From: Streptomyces griseoflavus
Lineage (GTDB): Bacteria; Actinomycetota; Actinomycetes; Streptomycetales; Streptomycetaceae
Length of the DNA: 64,000 nucleotides
Reading direction: 5' to 3'
Assembly (NCBI RefSeq): GCF_014649995.1
Contig: NZ_BMUC01000008.1
Location: 186,001 to 250,000 of the forward strand
This document shows, piece after piece, positions 15,228-22,336 of the stretch. The notes under the pieces were generated by a model, which searched no databases, was not told where the DNA came from, and saw only the letters and a list, made by a program, of their open reading frames with translations. Positions within the stretch are counted from its first letter, which is position 1. Every line of letters starts with the position of its first letter. The translations under genes were made by a program, and so were the position numbers.

Positions 15228-15545
15228 TCACCACCAGCCGGACGACTTCTTGGCGGCCTTGGCGCGGGCGGCCTCGGTGATGAGCCGCTGCCGCTCGCCG
15301 TGCAGCGCGTTCAGCTCCGCCGTGAGCCGCATCTCAGCGGCCGACGAGGTGGACTCGATCTGCGTCTCGGCACGGCCGGTGCTGCGGCCCTTCGCGGTGC
15401 GGTAGGCGCCGCTGGCGGCGGCGCGGAGCATGGCGCGGCGTTCGCGGCCGTTCAGCGGCCACAGCTCACCGCGCCGCACGGCTTCCAGCTTCTTGCTGGT
15501 GGCCCGGATCTCGCGGTCCAGGCGGCGCAGGTCGGCGTTGCTCAT
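15228..15545 (-). CDS. Hypothetical AICE protein (helical)
   Basis: A 105-residue, basic, highly helical protein starting MSNADLRRLDREIRATSKKL. It has heptad-like regions at about 5-30 and 60-95 (AEMRLTAELNALHGERQRLI) that predict a short coiled coil. No named domain is recognised. It is the last gene of the five-gene overlapping spread operon and begins 4 nt inside the upstream gene. The ribosome-binding site GGGAG is well placed. A structural partner of TraB or of a spread protein is possible. Confidence 0.65.
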   Translation of the reverse strand: MSNADLRRLDREIRATSKKLEAVRRGELWPLNGRERRAMLRAAASGAYRTAKGRSTGRAETQIESTSSAAEMRLTAELNALHGERQRLITEAARAKAAKKSSGWW

Positions 15546-15892
15546 CGGGTGCTCCCTTCCGACCCGTGCGGGTCGGTATCGGCGCAGGGCACGCAGGTGC
15601 CCAGCGAGGTGGGGATGACGTATCCGGCATCGCGCCGGCAGACAGGGCAGACGCGGCGCGCCCGGTTGGCCGCGGCGAGCGCCGCACGCCGTGCCGGGGT
15701 CATCGGACGCACCGGCACCGCGAGGTCGACGCGGTACAGGTAGGCCACCAGCGGGCCCCGCCGGCGGCGGGGCCGTTCGAGCTGTGCGGCCACGTCCTGA
15801 CCGCCGGGCCGCAGGCCCAACGCGCGGAGTTGGCGGCGGGTGGCGTAGCCGTCCGGGGCGAGGCGCCACCGGAACACCGGCAGCGCCCCCAT
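15542..15892 (-). CDS. RRQRL-motif zinc-binding protein of the AICE
   Basis: A 116-residue protein starting MGALPVFRWRLAPDGYATRR. It carries an arginine motif (TRRQLRALGLRPGGQDVAAQ), then YLYRVDLAVPVRPMTPARRA, and a C-terminal zinc ribbon with two Cys pairs (CPVC and CVPC, 20 residues apart). This is the layout of the small RRQRL-motif zinc-binding proteins common in Streptomyces AICEs; their role is not known. The start at 15892 shares one base with the preceding stop (TGATG), which supports it over an ATG 21 nt earlier. Confidence 0.7.
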   Translation of the reverse strand: MGALPVFRWRLAPDGYATRRQLRALGLRPGGQDVAAQLERPRRRRGPLVAYLYRVDLAVPVRPMTPARRAALAAANRARRVCPVCRRDAGYVIPTSLGTCVPCADTDPHGSEGSTR

Positions 15893-16755
15893 CACGCGGC
15901 CACGCGCTTCCACGCCGCCCGCAAGCGCACCTCGGACGCGGAATGACCGGCCGCACGGAACCGGGCCGCCATCTCCCGGTACGACAGGGCGGGCGTCTCG
16001 CTGGTGCGGATCTCGTCGACGATGACGTCCAGCGCCTCATCCGTCAGCGCCGGCGCACTCTCCAGCGACCGCGCGGCGAGCGGCTCGGACGGGCCCCACA
16101 CCGGCAGCTCCCACCGGGGCGTGACACCGGGCGTGACGCGGGTCGTCACGCTGGTCAGCGCCCTGCCGGTCTCCTCGCCCGCGCGGGCCGTCTCCAGCGT
16201 CGACCACGCCGAAGACAGTGTCTGTGCGGTTCGTGCTTGGACGCGTGCGACGCGGGCCCCGGCCTCCGTCACGGCCGTCAGCCGCGTCTCCTCGGTAGCG
16301 GCCTCCGCCCGCAGCCGGGCACGGGCCACGGCGGCCTCATCGCGCGCTTCCTGCTGGATACCGCGGATCGCGTCCAGCGCGACCGGGGTGAGGGCGGTGC
16401 GCTCCCACATCGAGTGCACCAGCCACAGGGCCTTGGCAGCGATCGGCAGCCACGCCACGGCCAGCCACGCCCCGGCGGACTCCTCGGCCGTGAGCGCGTG
16501 GGCGATGAGGACGGCGGCGGCGAGGACGCCGAAGGACCAGCCGACGGCGGTGACGGCCCGGTTGTGGTCGCCCTGTGCGGCGAGGCGGCGTTCGTAGGCG
16601 AGGGTGGCCAGCCATCCCCCGTCGATGCCGAGCCCGACGACCAGGGCGACCGGCCACGGCACCGCCGTCCCGAGCCACATGACGACGACGGCGAGGGTGA
16701 GCACCATGGACACGGCCGTCATCGCGACGGCCGGCAGAACGGTCTTCGCGTTCAT
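15892..16755 (-). CDS. Spread-type (Spd) membrane protein of the AICE
   Basis: A 287-residue protein starting MNAKTVLPAVAMTAVSMVLT. Four hydrophobic segments lie at about 5-27, 34-50, 70-90 and 95-115, followed by a long helical cytosolic region rich in Ala, Glu and Arg (about 120-205) and a C-terminal helix-turn-helix-like end (SYREMAARFRAAGHSASEVR). Membrane proteins of this kind (often listed as DUF2637) in this operon position are thought to form the spread apparatus with TraB. The start at 16755 overlaps the upstream stop by 4 nt. Confidence 0.7.
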   Translation of the reverse strand: MNAKTVLPAVAMTAVSMVLTLAVVVMWLGTAVPWPVALVVGLGIDGGWLATLAYERRLAAQGDHNRAVTAVGWSFGVLAAAVLIAHALTAEESAGAWLAVAWLPIAAKALWLVHSMWERTALTPVALDAIRGIQQEARDEAAVARARLRAEAATEETRLTAVTEAGARVARVQARTAQTLSSAWSTLETARAGEETGRALTSVTTRVTPGVTPRWELPVWGPSEPLAARSLESAPALTDEALDVIVDEIRTSETPALSYREMAARFRAAGHSASEVRLRAAWKRVAA

Positions 16756-17033
16756 GCCGCACCCCCGTCCCGGCCGCGCACCGTGACGGCCGCGATCAGC
16801 AGGACCGGGGTGAAGTCGTCGCCGTGGTCCCGGCTGTCCTCCGTCCAGGACCACACCGCGCCCGGCGCCACCTCGTACCCGAGGGAGGCCAGCGCCGCCC
16901 GGCGCTCCGCCCCCGTGGGCACCGGCCCCGTACGCTCCCACCGGAAGGTGGGCCACTCGGTCTCGCCGTACAGCACGACGTACAGGCGCCAGGCGCCGCC
17001 GTCGCTCGACATCTGCGCGGTCAGCGTCCTCAT
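16752..17033 (-). CDS. DUF6303-like AICE protein
   Basis: A 93-residue protein starting MRTLTAQMSSDGGAWRLYVV, with LYGETEWPTFRWERTGPVPT and GYEVAPGAVWSWTEDSRDHG. It resembles the DUF6303 proteins found in spread operons of Streptomyces integrative elements; the function is unknown. It is a soluble beta-rich protein by pattern. It overlaps both neighbours by 4 nt, so it is translationally coupled in the operon. Confidence 0.65.
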   Translation of the reverse strand: MRTLTAQMSSDGGAWRLYVVLYGETEWPTFRWERTGPVPTGAERRAALASLGYEVAPGAVWSWTEDSRDHGDDFTPVLLIAAVTVRGRDGGAA

Positions 17034-17299
17034 GCCGCACCTCCGGGCAGGCTCGCGCCGGCGCTGCGGTTGAGCAGGGCGACGCGGGCGGCCAGCGCGC
17101 GGCGGCGGGCCCGGCGGATGCGCCGGTTGTCCAGCTCGGACGGGGTGCGGTCCAGGGTGACGATGTGCGCGTCCAGCAGCTCGACGTCCGCCAGGATGAC
17201 GGGCATCTCCCGCTCGATCGCGTCCAGTTCCGCGTCCGTCGGCTCCATGAAGTCGGCGAACGCGGTAACGGCGTCCTGAACAGTGACGATGGGGTTCAT
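17030..17299 (-). CDS. DUF6284-like AICE protein
   Basis: An 89-residue helical protein starting MNPIVTVQDAVTAFADFMEP, with TDAELDAIEREMPVILADVE and a basic C-terminal part (RRIRRARRRALAARVALLNR). It matches the DUF6284 type seen in Streptomyces AICEs; the function is unknown. It is the second gene of the leftward operon, after the 57-residue protein, with a hairpin between them, and overlaps the next gene by 4 nt. Confidence 0.68.
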   Translation of the reverse strand: MNPIVTVQDAVTAFADFMEPTDAELDAIEREMPVILADVELLDAHIVTLDRTPSELDNRRIRRARRRALAARVALLNRSAGASLPGGAA

Positions 17300-17337
17300 T
17301 GGGTCGTGGTTCCTCTCACAGGTGGGACGGCCCGTCG

Positions 17338-17365
17338 CGGCTCCCGGGGTGCCACCCGGGAGCCG
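17338..17365 (-). terminator. Intra-operon hairpin
   Basis: CGGCTCCCGGG and CCCGGGAGCCG form a perfect 11-bp stem with a 6-nt loop, between the genes at 17394 and 17299. It may partly terminate transcription and lower expression of the spread genes. Confidence 0.5.
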
Positions 17366-17393
17366 CTCGCCGTTTGAGGTGTGGCCGCTGTGG

Positions 17394-17567
17394 TCAGCGG
17401 CGGTTGATCTTCTTGATCTCGACGTTGCGGCCGTAGCCGTCGCGCAGGCGGACGACCTTGAAGCAGCCGCCGCCCACGTCGGTGATCAGGTGCTTCTCGC
17501 CCTCGTAGTCGACGACCGTGCCGACCTGGTCGACGTTGATGTGCTTGGGGTTGGTGATCCGGCGCAT
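17394..17567 (-). CDS. Small AICE protein (57 residues)
   Basis: A 57-residue protein starting MRRITNPKHINVDQVGTVVD and ending in RLRDGYGRNVEIKKINRR. It looks like a small beta-barrel, basic at both ends and acidic in the middle (YEGEKHLITDVGGG). Short proteins like this open the spread operon of many AICEs; no function is known. The ATG at 17567 has AGAGGGGCAGGC directly upstream. A longer frame reading through 17960 is not protein-like. Confidence 0.7.
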   Translation of the reverse strand: MRRITNPKHINVDQVGTVVDYEGEKHLITDVGGGCFKVVRLRDGYGRNVEIKKINRR

Positions 17568-17902
17568 GCCTGCCCCTCTCGGGTCACTGGGAAGGGGGTG
17601 GACGACCGGCCCGCCCGAGGTGGGCGGGGAACCGGCTCCCCTCAGCGCCGCACGTACGAGACGTGCAGCGGAGGCAACCGGCCGCAGCCGATGAGCTGCG
17701 GAAAGGCTGAACGTGTGTGCTGTCTCCTTCGGGAACACGGGCTCCCGTTTCAGGCGTATGGAGACGTGACCTTTCGGTCTAAGCCGTCCCGAATGACAAG
17801 GGTCGGGTCCGCCCTCGGCCCGCTCTGTCCCGGGCCCCTTGGCGCTGCTTCGAAGCGCAGCGCCCGTTGATGCACACCACAGGCCGGACACGAGGTCCGC
17901 TA

Positions 17903-17918
17903 ACTGGTGCGCACCAGT
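17903..17918. promoter_or_regulatory. Candidate KorSA-type operator 1
   Basis: ACTGGTGCGCACCAGT is a perfect 16-bp palindrome. Its core TGGTGCGCACCA recurs 24 bp away and, with one changed base, upstream of the GntR-Nudix gene. GntR-type regulators bind such palindromes. Confidence 0.65.
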
Positions 17919-17927
17919 AGATTGCAT

Positions 17928-17941
17928 CTGGTGCGCACCAG
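17928..17941. promoter_or_regulatory. Candidate KorSA-type operator 2
   Basis: CTGGTGCGCACCAG is a perfect 14-bp palindrome, its centre 24 bp from that of operator 1, about two and a quarter helical turns. Confidence 0.65.
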
Positions 17942-18126
17942 AGTCAAGGTGGTTCGCCATTTCGGGTGGCGTTCACCCCCGCGGTGCCTCTCCAGAAGAC
18001 CGCTCAGAGCAGGGCTGTCGGTAGCCAACAGCGCTTAACATCCGTCCTGTTAACCCCTGTTGACCTGCGGCAACGTGCGGCATGCTGAGAGCGCCAGTGA
18101 AGGCCTCAACCGTCGGACGGTGATCT

Positions 18127-19257
18127 GTGAGCGCAGGACTTCGAAGCGCACGGACGGCGCGCGGGTGGTCTCAGGAGCGACTGGTTCGCGAGATCGAGCA
18201 GTACGCCCGGAGGAACGTCACGGATGTTGCCTCCACCGCGAGCCTGCGCGTGTACGTGTCGGAGTGGGAGAACGGGAAGCGCACGCTCTCGGACCGGTAC
18301 GCGGGGATTCTGCGGAAGCTCCTCGGCGTCACTGACGCGGAGCTGAGGGGCGTTGTACCGGCGCCGGTGGCCGCTTCGGTCGACGGCTACGACGAACTGC
18401 TCAGCCGGATCGACGCGGCCGGCAGTGTCGGTGAGTCCATGGTGCAGGCGTTCAACGACCAGACAGAGTTGCTCCGCACCATGGACAGGCAGAGGGGCGC
18501 GGCCGGTCTGGTCGACCAGATGACAGGGCACCTTGCCGCACTGGAAGACGCGCTCAACTTTGCCGTGCTGCCGTCCGCACGTCGACCTGTTGCCCTAGCC
18601 CTTGCAGGTGCGTCGACCCTCGCGGCGTGGCAGGCCATCGACTCAGGAGCGGTTGAGCGGGCATGGCGGCACTATGAGCTCGCGAAGCGAGCGGCGCGTG
18701 ACGCTGAGGCTCCGATGTACCTCGCCCACGCCATGGCGGAACAGGCGTACGTGCTCTGTGAGGCCGGTCGACCTGCCCTCGGGGTCGACCTCGTACGGGA
18801 TGCGCGGCGTACCGTTGGCCAGTCGGGTTCCGCCCGATTGCGGGCGTGGCTTCACGCGGCCGAAGCGGAGATGTGCGCATACGCCGGCATGCCGGACGAC
18901 TCCCGACGGGCGCTCGATGCGGCCCTGGCCACCATCCCGGCAGGACCGGAAGACAGGGACCCGGACATGCTGAGCATCTTCCTAAACGGCACCCACCTTG
19001 CCCGATGGAAAGGGAACGTGCTCGCCATGCTTGGTGATGGTGACGCGGTCACCAGTCTCTACGGAGCGCTCGAAGACATGGACCCGTCGTTCGTCCGGGC
19101 GCGCGCTGGACTGCACACGGACTTGGCGCACGCGCACCTGACACGAGCCGAGTACGACGACGCCCACACTCATCTGAGGCAGGCCCGGCTACTGGCGGGC
19201 CGCACCGGTTCGGTGCGGCAGCGCCGTCGTGTCGACATGCTTAGCGCGCGGCTGTGA
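18127..19257 (+). CDS. XRE-family regulator with TPR-like C-terminal region
   Basis: A 376-residue protein read from a GTG at 18127. The N-terminal helix-turn-helix covers about 1-70 (LRSARTARGWSQERLVREIE, VYVSEWENGKRTLSDRYAGI). The rest is Ala/Leu-rich and helical with repeats of about 35-40 residues (AWRHYELAKRAARDAEAPMY, RRALDAALATIPAGPEDRDP, HTHLRQARLLAGRTGSVRQR) typical of TPR-like peptide-sensing regulators. It may respond to a signal and control transfer genes. It is convergent with the GntR-Nudix gene, and their 3' ends overlap by 17 bp, so each transcript is antisense to the end of the other. Confidence 0.78.
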   Translation: MSAGLRSARTARGWSQERLVREIEQYARRNVTDVASTASLRVYVSEWENGKRTLSDRYAGILRKLLGVTDAELRGVVPAPVAASVDGYDELLSRIDAAGSVGESMVQAFNDQTELLRTMDRQRGAAGLVDQMTGHLAALEDALNFAVLPSARRPVALALAGASTLAAWQAIDSGAVERAWRHYELAKRAARDAEAPMYLAHAMAEQAYVLCEAGRPALGVDLVRDARRTVGQSGSARLRAWLHAAEAEMCAYAGMPDDSRRALDAALATIPAGPEDRDPDMLSIFLNGTHLARWKGNVLAMLGDGDAVTSLYGALEDMDPSFVRARAGLHTDLAHAHLTRAEYDDAHTHLRQARLLAGRTGSVRQRRRVDMLSARL

Positions 19258-20029
19258 TTCCCTGCGCACGCCGGTTGGCCAGGATGTGCAGCAAGGCAAC
19301 CAGAGTGCCGGACCCCATTAGCTCACCGCGGGCCATGAGCCCCGGAATGTCCGCGAGGGGAACCCACTCGATGTGTCCGGCTTCTTCCAGGTCGGTCGGT
19401 TCACCGACCCTTTCCGCCCCGTGGCCGATGAAGATGTTGTGGGGTGAGTCGACCATGCCGACCATGGGCTGATAGGTCACAACGTGTTCCAGGGTCTTCG
19501 GGCGCCACCCGGTCTCTTCGACCACTTCCCGCAGCGCCGCATCCGCCGGATCCTCGCCAGCGTCGACGATGCCGCCCGGGAGCTCCCAACCAAACTGTTG
19601 AGGTACAAAGCGGTAGCGCCACATCATGAGTACGCGATCCTGGCTGTCCAGAACGGCGGTCACGGCCACGTGGTGAAGCTTCACCACGTGATGCTCGAAC
19701 GACTTCATGCCGGGCGGTTGCACGTCCCAAAGCTGAAGCTTCACCCATCGGTTGTCGTACAGGTCGCGCTCACCGTGGATGCGCCAAGGTTCTACCCCTT
19801 CGGGATGCTCAACGCTCACCGTGCCAGGCACCCGGTACGAACTCCGTCCCCGAACCTCCAATAGCCCCTCTGAGAGAAGACGGGCAAGTACCTGGCGCAG
19901 TGCCGTCCGGCCGATGCCGAGTTCTTCCGCAAGCGTGCGTTCCGAAGGGAATCTGTCGCCGGGAGCGTAGTCGCCGGCCGCGAGCCGTGCACGAAGCGTC
20001 TCGTAGACCTTGGTCGTCTTCGGGCCCAT
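19241..20029 (-). CDS. GntR-Nudix fusion protein (KorSA-like repressor joined to Pif-like Nudix domain)
   Basis: A 262-residue two-domain protein. Residues of about 5-70 form a GntR-type winged helix (LRARLAAGDYAPGDRFPSER, ELGIGRTALRQVLARLLSEG). Residues of about 115-255 form a Nudix hydrolase domain with a complete Nudix box at 153-175: G, then E159, R167-E168, E171-E172, G174 and W175. In pSAM2 the GntR repressor KorSA and the Nudix transfer-immunity factor Pif are separate proteins. Here they appear fused. Palindromes of the KorSA type lie upstream of its own gene and in the main control region, supporting autoregulation. Hydrolase activity and immunity are inferred from the family. Confidence 0.88.
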   Translation of the reverse strand: MGPKTTKVYETLRARLAAGDYAPGDRFPSERTLAEELGIGRTALRQVLARLLSEGLLEVRGRSSYRVPGTVSVEHPEGVEPWRIHGERDLYDNRWVKLQLWDVQPPGMKSFEHHVVKLHHVAVTAVLDSQDRVLMMWRYRFVPQQFGWELPGGIVDAGEDPADAALREVVEETGWRPKTLEHVVTYQPMVGMVDSPHNIFIGHGAERVGEPTDLEEAGHIEWVPLADIPGLMARGELMGSGTLVALLHILANRRAQGITAAR

Positions 20030-20054
20030 CCGCGCAGCACTCTCCGTTCATAGG

Positions 20055-20066
20055 TGGTGCGTACCA
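20055..20066. promoter_or_regulatory. Candidate operator upstream of the GntR-Nudix gene
   Basis: TGGTGCGTACCA differs by one base from the palindromic core at 17903-17941. It lies 25 bp upstream of the start codon of the GntR-Nudix gene, consistent with autoregulation. Confidence 0.55.
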
Positions 20067-20107
20067 GAGTAGCGGACCGCAAACGGGCTGCGTAGCGCGG
20101 CTATACA

Positions 20108-20150
20108 CGAAAAAACTGTATGCCCCGTCCGAAATGGCCGGGGCATACAG
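20108..20150 (-). terminator. Rho-independent terminator of the cargo genes
   Basis: CTGTATGCCCCG and CGGGGCATACAG form a perfect 12-bp stem with an 11-nt loop. Read leftward it is followed by a run of six T, a rare full intrinsic terminator for this genome. It lies 24 bp past the stop of the DUF3037-like gene. Confidence 0.85.
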
Positions 20151-20173
20151 GGCGGGCGCATGAATTAGGCCCG

Positions 20174-20986
20174 CTAGGCGCTCTGAAGCAGAGGGACGCC
20201 CAGTTTGTCTGCCACATCCTCTGCTGCTCCCTCGTCGCGCACGTCCACCGTGTGAGAGAATCGCTCAATCACGCGCAAGTGTCCCTCTATTTGATCGGAC
20301 ATGCGCGATCGACCCAAGTCGTACAGGGTTACGAACGAGGGCTCTCTCAGTTCCTCGTAGTCGCGAACGTGCTCGATTCTGAACATGAGGTCATGGACGG
20401 TGCGGCGCAGAGTTTTTTCTGGAGTCGAGAGAGAGATCTTGTCCAGCAGTGTTGTGCGGTCGCCTTCGTAGCGATAATCAAAGCCCAGTTCGTGTGGCTC
20501 GCCGCGCAAATTGACGCGGTAGCTCACATCTTTTTCGACGTGATGATTGGCAGGGAAGCGCAACCTGTGAAACAGCAGGTCGTTTGCCAAGTCGTCAATT
20601 GACTGAATCGCTGCGGGGCCGGGGTCGCCGACTAGCTCGCTGAACAAGTTGTCTGCGAGGCCACTGATTTCGGCGTCGCTCCCGGAGGAGTCGACTGTCC
20701 CTCGAAAATCGATCCTGTAGTTCTGGCCAGGGCGTGAGGACAGGCGCTGCACCTGCTCTCTGAAGGTGCCGGATGTCAGGTGGTATTCGACATAATCGAT
20801 CCAAGCCTTCATGGTGCGTGGGCTCCTGACGATTCCGCGAACGCGTCGCCCGTCGAACACTCCCTTGTGTTGACCCATGAAGCGCACCACGCCCCTCCCG
20901 TCATTCTCCACAACGACGCCGATGTTCTTAGGCTCGTCACGGAACGGGTCTGGGACGTACTTGATGAGATACCAGTTAGCTGCCAC
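20174..20986 (-). CDS. DUF3037-like protein
   Basis: A 270-residue protein starting MAANWYLIKYVPDPFRDEPK and continuing NIGVVVENDGRG. The opening (YxxIKYVPDPFRDEPKNIGV) is the hallmark of DUF3037, a family usually encoded next to a HipA-like kinase. The rest is soluble and polar. GC content is clearly lower than in neighbouring genes, suggesting separate acquisition. It overlaps the kinase gene by 11 nt, so the two are co-expressed and probably work together. A role in defence or as a toxin-antitoxin-like pair is possible but not shown. Confidence 0.65.
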   Translation of the reverse strand: MAANWYLIKYVPDPFRDEPKNIGVVVENDGRGVVRFMGQHKGVFDGRRVRGIVRSPRTMKAWIDYVEYHLTSGTFREQVQRLSSRPGQNYRIDFRGTVDSSGSDAEISGLADNLFSELVGDPGPAAIQSIDDLANDLLFHRLRFPANHHVEKDVSYRVNLRGEPHELGFDYRYEGDRTTLLDKISLSTPEKTLRRTVHDLMFRIEHVRDYEELREPSFVTLYDLGRSRMSDQIEGHLRVIERFSHTVDVRDEGAAEDVADKLGVPLLQSA

Positions 20987-21758
20987 TGTCCACCTCCTCT
21001 ATGTCGAGGGTCCAGCTATCGACGTTCTGGTACTGGTCGCGCGTCTGCTCGATGAAAGAGCCGATGCGTGTCTGTCGATGTTCTAGGAACGCCACCAGCG
21101 CATCCCTGAGTTCGGCGCTTACCAACTCTGCTGTGTGAGCGGCAGTGGCGGCTCGACGTATCTCGCGACGTGTGACGGATGCGATCCTGTCGAACCACTC
21201 TCCGAAGTGGGAAACGTCTTTCAGGTGAGGCGGCAAGCAGTGGAACTTGACGGGCACGTCTTGAGACGCCGCGAGCAGCGAAAGAGCTTCATCGCTGTTC
21301 TTGGCCTCATTGAGAAGAGCGAGATCGTGATCGAATACCGCTACAGCCACGTCGGGGAGATGGCCGATGTTCCCGTCGTGCCTGTCTGTATTATGGATCC
21401 AATGGTCAAAGGCTATAATCCCGCAGGCTTCCCAGGCTCGTTCCTCGCAGAACTGGGGAGGGATGATAGGGGGTGGCTTGTCTCCGCGATCACCGAACGC
21501 CAACGAGGCATAGTTATATCCACCGCCGTAAACGCCAACGAGTGTCCCGGGAGGTACTGGCAGACCTGTGGCAATTCCCAGCGAGCTGGCAATGAAGTCG
21601 TTGGCTACGGCGAACGGTCGCTCGGGAGTGTTTTTTCGCGCGAACGTATTCAGGCGCAGGTGACTAACGCCGCCCGATGAATCTTCGACGCGTGCACCCC
21701 AGAGCGCCACATCGAAGTACCCCACCCCGTGCTTCTGGCCCCTCTGCCGTGGCACCAT
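20976..21758 (-). CDS. HipA-like kinase
   Basis: A 260-residue protein starting MVPRQRGQKHGVGYFDVALW. It carries a HipA/PI-kinase-type catalytic loop, HNTDRHDGN at 122-130 with D125 and N130, and a metal-binding DHD motif at 143-145 (VAVFDHDLALL). K42 or K52-region residues could bind ATP. It is shorter than classical HipA and lacks the HipA N-terminal domain. The start at 21758 has GGGAGGG 5 nt upstream. With the overlapping DUF3037-like gene it forms a compact, lower-GC cargo unit next to the right att site. The substrate is unknown. Confidence 0.68.
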   Translation of the reverse strand: MVPRQRGQKHGVGYFDVALWGARVEDSSGGVSHLRLNTFARKNTPERPFAVANDFIASSLGIATGLPVPPGTLVGVYGGGYNYASLAFGDRGDKPPPIIPPQFCEERAWEACGIIAFDHWIHNTDRHDGNIGHLPDVAVAVFDHDLALLNEAKNSDEALSLLAASQDVPVKFHCLPPHLKDVSHFGEWFDRIASVTRREIRRAATAAHTAELVSAELRDALVAFLEHRQTRIGSFIEQTRDQYQNVDSWTLDIEEVDSGS

Positions 21759-22165
21759 CGACCCTCCCCTGTGCGGTCTAAGCCTCCCCCGCGAGGAGCA
21801 TAGCGACACCGTGTAGCTGCACCTAGCGTTTCGGTTACGGCGGAAGAACGGTCCGCCCGCGCTGAGGCGGCTGGGGGCATGACTGCTGCGGGTCCGTGAC
21901 GAGGAGGCGCCGGACTCGGTGTCCGCGCTGGCCAGCGGCTTAGTCGCTCGCATCTCAGGCGCCTCCTGTCCTGTCCGTATGACCCTTGGTGCCGGTAGGT
22001 TCAGACGATACGGGTTGCCAGTGACACCAGCACCTCACAGTGTGCTAACAGCACGATGCCCATGGAGGACGAGCAACTGATCCCTTGGACTGCTGTGGGA
22101 CGGCTGTGGGGCACGGGCCAATATGGAGAGTGTTTCCCCAGGCCACCGGTGCCCCGCTGGGTGAT
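21759..22165. other. Gene-free right end of the AICE
   Basis: About 400 bp without a credible gene on either strand, between the HipA-like gene and the tRNA-Tyr fragment. It should contain the promoter of the cargo genes and the element-borne integrase arm sites. I see no distinct repeats. Confidence 0.5.
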
Positions 22166-22215
22166 CTGTAAATCTGCCGGCTCAGCCTTCCCAGGTTCGA
22201 ATCCTGGCGCCGCCA
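22166..22215 (+). pseudogene. 3' fragment of tRNA-Tyr at the right AICE boundary
   Basis: The fragment starts at the anticodon loop (CTGTAAA, anticodon GTA) and runs through the 3' anticodon strand TCTGC, the long variable arm, the T-arm and the 3' acceptor strand to the discriminator A. Upstream sequence (GTGAT) cannot pair with TCTGC and no 5' acceptor strand is present, so this is only the displaced 3' part expected at the distal att site. Confidence 0.75.
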
Positions 22216-22216
22216 C
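22179..22216. repeat. Right attachment-site repeat of the AICE
   Basis: Identical over 38 bp to 7603-7640. The tRNA-like homology extends 13 bp further upstream here (22166-22178) than in the left copy. Confidence 0.85.
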
Positions 22217-22224
22217 ACTTGGGA

Positions 22225-22267
22225 ACGAGGGGCCCGTGACCTGCACAGCAGGTCGCGGGCCCCTCGT
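22225..22267 (+). terminator. Terminator of the original tRNA-Tyr locus
   Basis: A 20-bp stem with one G-U pair (ACGAGGGGCCCGTGACCTGC) and a 3-nt loop lies 9 bp past the tRNA-like 3' end. It was probably the tRNA terminator before insertion of the element. Confidence 0.75.
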
Positions 22268-22336
22268 CATTCCGATTCCGCACCACTGAGGTGCCGGTCC
22301 GTTCCGCGGGCGCGGGCGCGGGGGCACACTGGCCGC

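Larger units (their letters stand above)
17568..18126. other. Divergent control region of the AICE
   Basis: No gene is seen. This 559-bp stretch separates the leftward spread operon from the rightward XRE regulator and holds two strong palindromes (17903-17918 and 17928-17941). It therefore probably carries the main regulated promoters of the element. I cannot assign -10 and -35 boxes with confidence. Confidence 0.6.
7603..22216. mobile_element. SLP1-like actinomycete integrative and conjugative element (AICE)
   Basis: An element of about 14.6 kb bounded by 38-bp direct repeats derived from the 3' end of tRNA-Tyr. Reading left to right, the modules are integrase and excisionase, an iteron-like array, ATPase and primase-polymerase, a membrane protein, an FtsK-like TraB, a spread operon, an XRE regulator convergent with a GntR-Nudix protein, and a two-gene cargo. 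AICEs excise, replicate and transfer double-stranded DNA between mycelia through TraB; SLP1 of S. coelicolor uses a tRNA-Tyr target. All expected core functions are present and intact, so the element could be mobile. Confidence 0.88.

Noticed and set aside
17568-17960. N-terminal extension of the 57-residue AICE protein
   Set aside because: The extended frame is not protein-like and runs through the KorSA-type palindromes.
22166-22216. Intact tRNA-Tyr gene at the right boundary
   Set aside because: No 5' acceptor strand, and the 5' anticodon strand (GTGAT) does not pair with TCTGC.
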